Shown piece after piece: positions 1 through 6,926 of a stretch of DNA of 46,463 nucleotides. The first letter of the stretch is position 1. The number at the start of each line of letters is the position of its first letter. A program made the position numbers and the translations under genes. The stretch is from an uncultured Bacillota bacterium (GTDB lineage Bacteria; Bacillota_I; Bacilli_A; RF39; UBA660): positions 1-46,463 of the forward strand of contig CAMOSR010000003.1 of NCBI GenBank assembly GCA_946625165.1. The letters run 5' to 3'. The notes beneath the pieces are model-generated. The model saw only the letters and a program-made list of their open reading frames with translations. It searched no databases and was not told the origin of the DNA.

Positions 1-49
1 ATCAAGAAAAAAACAACAGAAGGAATAAAAGAAGAGAAGGAGGCAAAAT

Positions 50-829
50 ATGGTTGATTTTAAATATGATATAAAAAATGAATTAAAAGAATTTTTAGAA
101 GGCTGCAAATGTGAAGAAATAAGTATAGGTTGTTCAGATACTCAAGTTATAAAAGTAGAAAAAAATCAAGAGGAATATTTTTTAAAAATTGGTGATAAAA
201 AAGTTTTACATAATGAGTTTATTAAATTAGATTTTTTGCAATCAAAACTGCCTGTTCCCAATGTTATATTGCATGATATTAATAATAGCATTGAATATAT
301 CGTAACATCTAAAATTCCTGGTGAAATGGTATGTTCTGATTATTATATGGAACATCAATCGGAGGGAATAGACATTATAGTATCAGCTTTTAAAATGTTA
401 TATGATGTAAATATAGATAATTGTCCTATTGACGTTTCCTTAGATTATAAATTGAAACTAGCAGAGGAAAATATATCTAATGGACTAATACTTGAAGAAA
501 ATGTTAGTCAAGAGGCATTAGATAGATTTGGATCAGCTGAAGGGATTTTAAAATATTTAAAGAAAAATAAATTCAAAGAAGATCTGTGTTTTAGCCATGG
601 AGATATAAGTTTACCTAATATATTTGCATATAATAAAGAATTCTCTGGTTTCATTGATGTTGGAGATTGTGGTGTCGCTGATAAATGGTTTGATATTGCT
701 ATAGTCATAAGATCAATAATACGTAATTTTGGGAAAGAATATGTTTCTGAATTTTTAAATAAATTAAATGTTGAATATGATGAATTTAAATATGATTACT
801 ATATGCTCTTAATGCAATTATATTTATAG
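50..829 (+). CDS. APH(3')-like aminoglycoside phosphotransferase family protein
   Basis: FSHGDISLPNIF (HGDxxxxN catalytic motif) followed by GFIDVGDCGVADKWFDIAIVIRSI, resembling the APH(3') signature GFIDLGRxGxADKWYDIAFCVRSI; RBS ggagg upstream. Confidence 0.75.
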   Translation: MVDFKYDIKNELKEFLEGCKCEEISIGCSDTQVIKVEKNQEEYFLKIGDKKVLHNEFIKLDFLQSKLPVPNVILHDINNSIEYIVTSKIPGEMVCSDYYMEHQSEGIDIIVSAFKMLYDVNIDNCPIDVSLDYKLKLAEENISNGLILEENVSQEALDRFGSAEGILKYLKKNKFKEDLCFSHGDISLPNIFAYNKEFSGFIDVGDCGVADKWFDIAIVIRSIIRNFGKEYVSEFLNKLNVEYDEFKYDYYMLLMQLYL

Positions 830-837
830 GAGAAAAT

Positions 838-1314
838 ATGAACTATAATGTAGAAAAATTATCTGATTATATGTATGATAGAGAATTATTTGAAAAATTA
901 TCAAACCAATTATATTATGTGACTGATCACCTTACTATTGATTATCCACATCATTATGAGTGGTATTATAAAAAACATCTACCATTTATTGGTAAAGAGG
1001 AAAGAGAAGTTTTATTTATAAGAAAAAATGATAATATATGTGGTGTAGCATTTCTAAAAAACACTTTAGATGAAAAGAAAATCTGTACTTTCTACGTTGC
1101 TGAATATGCAAGAAACATAGGAATTGGAAGACAATTAATGAAAACATCTATTGAGTATTTACAAACAAAAAAGCCGTTGATTACAATGCCGGCATCGAAA
1201 GTAAGATATTTTTTACATTTTATGTTTAAATACGATTGGAAAATAACACAAATTAAAGATGGTTATTATACTAGAGAACATGACGAAATTGTTTTTAACG
1301 GAACATTAGATTAA
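838..1314 (+). CDS. GNAT family N-acetyltransferase
   Basis: FYVAEYARNIGIGRQLMKTSIEYL resembles the acetyl-CoA binding motif A; 8 bp after the APH gene. Confidence 0.7.
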   Translation: MNYNVEKLSDYMYDRELFEKLSNQLYYVTDHLTIDYPHHYEWYYKKHLPFIGKEEREVLFIRKNDNICGVAFLKNTLDEKKICTFYVAEYARNIGIGRQLMKTSIEYLQTKKPLITMPASKVRYFLHFMFKYDWKITQIKDGYYTREHDEIVFNGTLD

Positions 1315-1315
1315 C

Positions 1316-1347
1316 AAAACTGACTTGATAAATCAAGTCAGTTTTTA
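1316..1347. terminator. Bidirectional rho-independent terminator between convergent GNAT genes
   Basis: AAAACTGACTTGAT-AAATCAAGTCAGTTTTT inverted repeat flanked by A- and T-tracts. Confidence 0.8.
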
Positions 1348-1884
1348 ATTAAGAATAATATTATATCTTAAATCTTTGTGTCCTTTTTTTTCACTACTTG
1401 GGATAGCATTAATGAATTTTCCATAATTTGATTCAATAATTTTCCTTGAAGCAAAGTTATCATCTAAAGTCACAATTATTACATTGTCGATGCCCATTTC
1501 TTTACATTTGTTTAGACATAGTTTAAGTATCTTTTTCCCATACCCTTTTTTTCTTTCAGATGGTCTAATACTATATCCAATATTTCCACCATGTAAATAT
1601 ACATTTAAATTTTTGCATGATGTTCTTATATTTGTGATTCCAACTATTTTGTTTGTAGATTCTTTAATTAGAAAAAATGTGTAACCAGGGCTAACATTTT
1701 TTGGACATGTTCTTTCGTTTTCATATATAGTTAATAAATTTAGCCACGTTTCATACTCATGATAATATTTATCTAAATAGCCAGATCCAATCGCATTTTC
1801 ATTATTCATAAAATATTCTTCAACAAATAATATTGCATCTTTTTTTCTTGAAAGTGTAGGTCTTTCTAAATGTAAATCACACAT
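1345..1884 (-). CDS. GNAT family N-acetyltransferase (RimJ/RimL-like)
   Basis: GYSIRPSERKKGYGKKILKLCLNKCKEMGIDNVIIVTLDDNFASRKIIESNYGKF typical GNAT core. Confidence 0.75.
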   Translation of the reverse strand: MCDLHLERPTLSRKKDAILFVEEYFMNNENAIGSGYLDKYYHEYETWLNLLTIYENERTCPKNVSPGYTFFLIKESTNKIVGITNIRTSCKNLNVYLHGGNIGYSIRPSERKKGYGKKILKLCLNKCKEMGIDNVIIVTLDDNFASRKIIESNYGKFINAIPSSEKKGHKDLRYNIILN

Positions 1885-2154
1885 ATAAATTTCACCTCAT
1901 TTAGAGCGAAAATATTATATCATATTTTTAAAATCTTTAAAATGTTAATATAGAAAATTTTGAACAGAAAAAAGAAGCAAAACTTTATTAAATATAAATA
2001 AAGATAATTATTTAGAATAGTAAAGAATTATGTTATAATTTATTCAAGGGAGATATTAAAGTAGCAAGTAGAAAAATAAATAAAGACTTTAAATATTGTG
2101 GTAGAATAAGTAGAAAAGCCTTAAAAAAAGAAAAAAGAAATAGGAGTTATAGAT

Positions 2155-2769
2155 ATGAAATTATTATTAGCAGGTGGCGGAGAGCCAGATCAAGTTAAAA
2201 AATTAGATGAATATTTTGCAAATTATGTTGTTAATGGTAATGTTCTATATATTCCTGTTGCTATGGATAAAATACCATATAGCGATTGTGAACAATGGTT
2301 TAGAGAAACATATGCAGAATATAATTTACACAATATTGATCTATGTACAGATTTATTTAAAGCACCAAATTTAGATGATTATAAAGCAATTTTTATTGGT
2401 GGTGGAAATACTTTTAAACTTTTAAAAGAGATTAAAGAAAGCGGTTTTGATACCAAAATAAAAGACTATTTGGAAAATGGTGGTTTTATATATGGTGGTT
2501 CTGCGGGAGCTATTATATTTGGTGAAACTATAGAAACTTCTAGTCATGCAGATAAAAATTTAGTAGGTCTTACAGATTTAACCGGTTTAAATTTATTAAA
2601 AGGCTACGATGTTTGGTGCCATTATAATGAAGATAAAGATAAAAAAGGAGTTTTAGAATTAAAGCGTCCAACATTTGTCTTGTATGAAGAATCAGGATTA
2701 TTATTTGATGACAATAAATTTGAAACTATAGGTAAAGAACCGTTAGTATTTCCAGATGATTTTGAGTAA
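2155..2769 (+). CDS. Peptidase S51 / dipeptidase E-like protein
   Basis: IFIGGGNTFKLLKEIK and IYGGSAGAIIFG (nucleophile-Ser GxSAGA) motifs. Confidence 0.75.
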   Translation: MKLLLAGGGEPDQVKKLDEYFANYVVNGNVLYIPVAMDKIPYSDCEQWFRETYAEYNLHNIDLCTDLFKAPNLDDYKAIFIGGGNTFKLLKEIKESGFDTKIKDYLENGGFIYGGSAGAIIFGETIETSSHADKNLVGLTDLTGLNLLKGYDVWCHYNEDKDKKGVLELKRPTFVLYEESGLLFDDNKFETIGKEPLVFPDDFE

Positions 2770-2792
2770 TTAAAAGTAAAGGCGTGATATTT

Positions 2793-3305
2793 ATGAGTTA
2801 TAAATGTAAAATAGCATCTTTAGAAGAATTAAGTAAAAAATATGACTATGAAATTGAAATTCATCCAAATGATAACAAATGGAAAGAATTTAAAAAAATA
2901 TCACTTAAAAATTTTAATACTAGAATTACTTATATAGGTTTGTTAGATGATAGAATTATTACTGAAGCTACTGCAATTATTTCAGAAGATGATTTAGATA
3001 TGCAAAATAAAGAAGGATTAATTAATAAATCTACTGCATATTTAACCGGCTTTAGATCTAACAAAGAATATGAAGGAAAAGGCTATTTTTCAAAATTATA
3101 TAAATATATGGAAAGTGATTTAAAACAAAAAGGTTTTAAAAAACTAACATTAGGTGTTGAACCAAATGAAGTAAAAAATATGCAAATATATTTTAACTGG
3201 GGATATACCAATTATATAAAAACAGCATATGAAGAATATCCTATCTATAACGAAAATAGACAACCAGAAATAATAGTGGTGAATTATTATTATAAAAATA
3301 TTTAA
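2793..3305 (+). CDS. GNAT family N-acetyltransferase
   Basis: AYLTGFRSNKEYEGKGYFSKLYKYMESDLKQKGFKKLTLGVEPNEVKNMQIYFNWGY; ATG at 2793 preferred over GTG at 2784. Confidence 0.7.
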   Translation: MSYKCKIASLEELSKKYDYEIEIHPNDNKWKEFKKISLKNFNTRITYIGLLDDRIITEATAIISEDDLDMQNKEGLINKSTAYLTGFRSNKEYEGKGYFSKLYKYMESDLKQKGFKKLTLGVEPNEVKNMQIYFNWGYTNYIKTAYEEYPIYNENRQPEIIVVNYYYKNI

Positions 3306-3650
3306 GGTAAATTAAAAATAAAAAATTTAACAATAAAAATATGAGAAACTTTTGAGAAATTTTTGAGAAAAATTTGCGAGCAATTTCCAGTGACATTGGG
3401 AAACAAGCTGATAAAATATGGTTAAATAAAATAATTGTCTTTTGAGAAAAAATTGATATTAATTTATCAATTTTTTTTGGCAATTTTTTCATTTTTTTGG
3501 TAGAAATGGGGAATGATCAAAGTATTACCATAATATTATTTTCAAAGGAAAGATAATACCAAAGTGCCATTATAATTAAAGGAAAACAAGGTAAAAAATT
3601 ACTGATTTATTCCTATAGTAATCTTTTTGCAAGTGCAAAAAGAAAATTAG

Positions 3651-3754
3651 TACCATAAATTTTAACCGAAAAGCCTTATAAAATAAGGGCTCGGTTTAAA
3701 ATTAGGCACAAACCTATATCCTGCTCTCTTATCTGTGCATTTGATTTTATGGTA
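3651..3754 (+). ncRNA. Candidate structured RNA / three-way junction (unclassified)
   Basis: Outer stem TACCATAAA (3651-3659) / TTTATGGTA (3746-3754), internal hairpin AACCGA..GCCTTAT/ATAAGGgC.TCGGTT (3664-3696), and GCACA/TGTGC (3706-3738). Confidence 0.35.
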
Positions 3755-3784
3755 ATTAAAAGAAAATTTTGTTTTATTAGTTGG

Positions 3785-3815
3785 GATAATTTTTTAGAAA
3801 ATTATCTCTTTTTTA
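3785..3815 (+). terminator. Stem-loop with T-rich tail
   Basis: GATAATTTT-TTAG-AAAATTATC followed by tctttttta. Confidence 0.45.
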
Positions 3816-3846
3816 TTTCAAAAATAAAATTAAGGAGGTGAAGAAA

Positions 3847-4233
3847 ATGCGAAAAATATCTATGACTATTGATTAAGATACTTATAATATGCTTCAAAAA
3901 TATATGAAAAAAAATAAGCTTAAAAATGTAAGTAGAACTATCGCATTTTTACTTAGAGATGCTTTAGAAGAAGAAAAATATTTATCTAATATTTCATTGG
4001 TTGATAATAAATTAAACAAAATTTTATATAGAATAAGTATGTATAAAAATCTTTTGGAGCAGATGTATGTTAATTTTGGATTTCCAAAAAACCAAGATGT
4101 TAGAAACAATGAACTTTTAAAAGAGTTTTATTACAAAAATAATAAATTTTGGGAACTTAAACAATATGAAATTGATCATAAACATTTAGAAGTTTACCGT
4201 AAAAAAGTAAACTTCTTTTTGTTTTTTGCATAA
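3847..4233 (+). pseudogene. Ribbon-helix-helix (CopG/MobC-like) protein with in-frame TAA at codon 10
   Basis: Frame from ATG 3847 with RBS aaggaggtg reads MRKISMTID*DTYNMLQKYMKKNKLKNVSRTIAFLLRDAL; TAA at 3874-3876; the ORF track starts only at the internal ATG 3889. Confidence 0.6.
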
Positions 4234-4253
4234 GAATTTAGGGGGGTATAAAT

Positions 4254-4382
4254 TTGAAAGGGGAAAAAGTTTTAAATAAAGCATTAGACTATGCTTATAT
4301 AAAAAAATTATTAAAATTAAAACTTATTAGTGAAAAAGAATATAAATTAATAAAAGAAAAAATAGATAACTATTATATATAG
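4254..4382 (+). CDS. SHOCT-like 42-aa protein upstream of serine recombinase
   Basis: TTG start after ggggggtataaat; MKGEKVLNKALDYAYIKKLLKLKLISEKEYKLIKEKIDNYYI*; resembles short SHOCT-type ORFs found beside integrative-element recombinases. Confidence 0.55.
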   Translation: MKGEKVLNKALDYAYIKKLLKLKLISEKEYKLIKEKIDNYYI

Positions 4383-4457
4383 CTGCAGAATTTATTTATA
4401 CACGGTATAATTATTTTAAGGACATATTATGTTACTTAAATTAGAAAGAGAGGTAAA

Positions 4458-6137
4458 ATGACAGAGGTAAAGATTATCAAAGCAAAAACAAGTGATGATA
4501 ATACTTCCTTAAATAAAGAAAAGAAAAAAGTATGTGGTTATGCTAGAGTAAGTACAGATAGTGATGAACAAATAACAAGTTACAAATCACAAATACAGCA
4601 TTATACAAAAATAATTAAAGACAATCCTGACTGGATATTTGTTGGAATGTATGCAGATGAAGGTATCTCAGGAACGCAGGTTAAAAATAGAGTTCAGTTT
4701 AAAAAAATGATAAAAGATGCTAAAGAAGGTAAAATTGATATGATAATTGCTAAATCAATATCAAGATTTGCTAGAAACACTATGGACACATTAAAATATG
4801 TAAGAGAACTTAGAGATAAAAGAGTAGATATTTATTTTGAAAAAGAAAACATTCATACATTAAATTTAGATAGTGAAATGTTTTTAACTTTATATAGTGC
4901 TTTTGCCCAAGCCGAATCAGAATCAACCTCACAAAATGTAAAAATGGGATTAAAAGCTAAAATGAAACAAGGCGGATACTGCGGTCAAGCTAATCCTTTT
5001 GGTTATAACTGGAACAAAAAATTAAAAAAATTAGAAATAAACAAAAAAGAAGCACCAACCGCTAAACTAATATTTGAACTATATGAAAAAGGACTTGGGT
5101 GTAAAAGGATTGCCGAAAAACTTAATGAGTTAGGGCTACAACCCAGAATTGCAGATAAATGGGATAGTAAAAAAATATCTAGAGTGATCAAAAATGAAAA
5201 ATATGTTGGCGATCTTCTAGGTCAAAAATACTATGTAGATGATCCAATGACTCACAAGAAAAAAAAGAACTTTGGCGAAAAAGAACAGTACTATGCAAAT
5301 GATGTACATGAAGCTATTATCTCAAGAGATTTATGGAATAAATGTCAGGAAATATACAAAAAAAGAAGTAAAAAATATGCTAAAGAACAAGGACATACTA
5401 CTAAATATAGTATGAAATATCCCTTTAGTAGTAAAATAGAATGTGGCTGTTGTAATGGTTCTTATACCAGAAGACTAGGCGGTAAATCTGGCAAAGAAAA
5501 TAAAAGAGTTGCTTACTGGCGATGCTCTAATATAGTTTATAATAAAGAAAGCTGCCAAGCTAAAGACTCTATAAGAGAAGTATATATAGAAGATATGTTT
5601 AAATGTTTATTTAATAAACTGGCTTTACATAAATATAATAAAAATCATTTAAAAGATATTATAAAAGATGTTTTAAATGATAAAGATAACGAAAGCATAC
5701 TTAAAAATCTTTATGAAGAAAAAAAGAATTATGAGGAAAGATTATCACATTTGATAGATCTAAAATTAGATAATTTTGATAATGTAAAGGTTTACGAAAG
5801 TAAAGAAAAAGAGTTAACCGAGAGATTAAAAGAAATAAATGACAGCATTAAACAACAATTAAAAGAAGTAAGCAAAGATAACAAAATAGAAAAACAACTA
5901 TTAGAAATAGAAAAAATATTAGATATGAATATATCCATAGATGAATTTGATGAGGATCTATTTAAGTTATTAATAAAAAAAGTAGTAATTGGAGATTATA
6001 ACGAAAATGGATTGTTTAACCCAAATACTGTAAAATTTATACTTAATATAGACGAGAAAGGCTTTATTTTTGGGAGGAAAAATGCTATGTCAAACTATGA
6101 CGAAAACATCTCCAGCTGGACCACCATACTGCGTTAA
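4458..6137 (+). CDS. Large serine recombinase (resolvase + recombinase + zinc ribbon domains)
   Basis: GYARVSTDSDEQITSYKSQ (catalytic Ser region), ISRFARNTMDTL, FAQAESESTSQNVKMGL, zinc ribbon CGCCNGSYTRR...YWRCSN, coiled coil near the C-terminus. Confidence 0.95.
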   Translation: MTEVKIIKAKTSDDNTSLNKEKKKVCGYARVSTDSDEQITSYKSQIQHYTKIIKDNPDWIFVGMYADEGISGTQVKNRVQFKKMIKDAKEGKIDMIIAKSISRFARNTMDTLKYVRELRDKRVDIYFEKENIHTLNLDSEMFLTLYSAFAQAESESTSQNVKMGLKAKMKQGGYCGQANPFGYNWNKKLKKLEINKKEAPTAKLIFELYEKGLGCKRIAEKLNELGLQPRIADKWDSKKISRVIKNEKYVGDLLGQKYYVDDPMTHKKKKNFGEKEQYYANDVHEAIISRDLWNKCQEIYKKRSKKYAKEQGHTTKYSMKYPFSSKIECGCCNGSYTRRLGGKSGKENKRVAYWRCSNIVYNKESCQAKDSIREVYIEDMFKCLFNKLALHKYNKNHLKDIIKDVLNDKDNESILKNLYEEKKNYEERLSHLIDLKLDNFDNVKVYESKEKELTERLKEINDSIKQQLKEVSKDNKIEKQLLEIEKILDMNISIDEFDEDLFKLLIKKVVIGDYNENGLFNPNTVKFILNIDEKGFIFGRKNAMSNYDENISSWTTILR

Positions 6138-6212
6138 AATACATTTAGCCATATTTAAATCTTTGTTTTTAATATTAACTGGATATTGCAATTTTTTTTC
6201 ATATTTCCACAT
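6090..6212 (-). pseudogene. cotJC: Truncated cotJC (manganese-catalase-family spore coat protein), N-terminal fragment at element junction
   Basis: Minus-strand ATG at 6212: MWKYEKKLQYPVNIKNKDLNMAKCILTQYGGPAG|DVFVIV*; first 34 aa match the recalled CotJC N-terminus (MWxYEKKLxYPVNIKNP...ITQYGGPxGE), then diverge and stop. Starts 10 bp after the cotJAB stop. Confidence 0.85.
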
Positions 6213-6222
6213 AACTAACCCC

Positions 6223-6768
6223 CTAATAATTTTCCCATGGCCAAGGAGAATCATTCCATGCCCAAGGATAAGTTTTACTCGAATCCACAAAAAGTGGACC
6301 GTATTTAGTTTCATATTCTTTTATAACGTTATTAGAATCTTCTGATAACTCCTTAAATAAATTAATCATATCTCTATCATAAGGATGAGTATCTAAATAT
6401 AAATTTACCTCGTGAGCCGCAAAACAATATGCATCAACCTTAGTAAGAAGTTCTGCCTGCTCATTCATTGGTTTTATGTCATAAGGCCTACTTAATTTAT
6501 ATTGATTAAATAATTCAGGAAACATATTACCTCTAATAAACCCATTATAAATATCATACAGTTTATTTGGATCTGCATCGCCACTATAACCGCACATATT
6601 GAAAGTCATATTGTCGCCCGCTTGTTTTTTAAGCTTATTTATTAGTTTCATATCAATATTAGAATTATTGTAATTTACCTGACCATTTAAATTATTAAAA
6701 GCGCCAGGATATATAGAATTGAAATTGTTTGGCATGTTTATCTCACCTGCATTATAATAGTTATTCAT
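6223..6768 (-). CDS. CotJA-CotJB fusion spore coat protein
   Basis: C-terminal half LDTHPYDRDMINLFKELSEDSNNVIKEYETKYGPL...YPWAWNDSPWPWENY is CotJB-like; middle LYDIYNGFIRGNMFPELFNQYK is CotJA-like; single ORF with ggagg RBS. Confidence 0.8.
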   Translation of the reverse strand: MNNYYNAGEINMPNNFNSIYPGAFNNLNGQVNYNNSNIDMKLINKLKKQAGDNMTFNMCGYSGDADPNKLYDIYNGFIRGNMFPELFNQYKLSRPYDIKPMNEQAELLTKVDAYCFAAHEVNLYLDTHPYDRDMINLFKELSEDSNNVIKEYETKYGPLFVDSSKTYPWAWNDSPWPWENY

Positions 6769-6926
6769 CTAATTACCTCCCTCACAGTATAGTATGAAAT
6801 CTAAAAAGTGAAGTGTAGTTAATAGCCCAGTAGTAAAACATATACATGAAAACAAATTAAATAAGTAAAAACATTGAAATACATTTGTTCGTGTGGTAAA
6901 ATATTTTAAATAGAAGGAGGAACATT

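Larger units (their letters stand above)
1..6115. mobile_element. Right-hand part of a putative integrative element (left end outside window), bounded on the right by the serine recombinase/cotJC junction
   Basis: Large serine recombinase at 4458-6137 whose 3' end runs into a truncated cotJC; accessory cargo upstream (APH, GNATs); RHH and SHOCT-like small ORFs typical of such elements. No cotJC C-terminal fragment was found in 1-6090, so the left end is not in the window. Confidence 0.6.

Noticed and set aside
1-57. Open frame ending at TGA 55-57 that might be the tail of an upstream gene
   Set aside because: Only 18 codons, Lys/Glu-rich; cannot be distinguished from chance without upstream sequence.
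6070-6345. 91-aa plus-strand ORF following the recombinase
   Set aside because: Runs antisense through cotJC/cotJAB coding sequence; the cotJ reading is far better supported.
6788-6796. CATACTATA on the minus strand upstream of cotJAB resembling a SigK/SigE -10
   Set aside because: A start ~7 nt downstream would fall within the RBS and no clear -35 was found; only suggestive.
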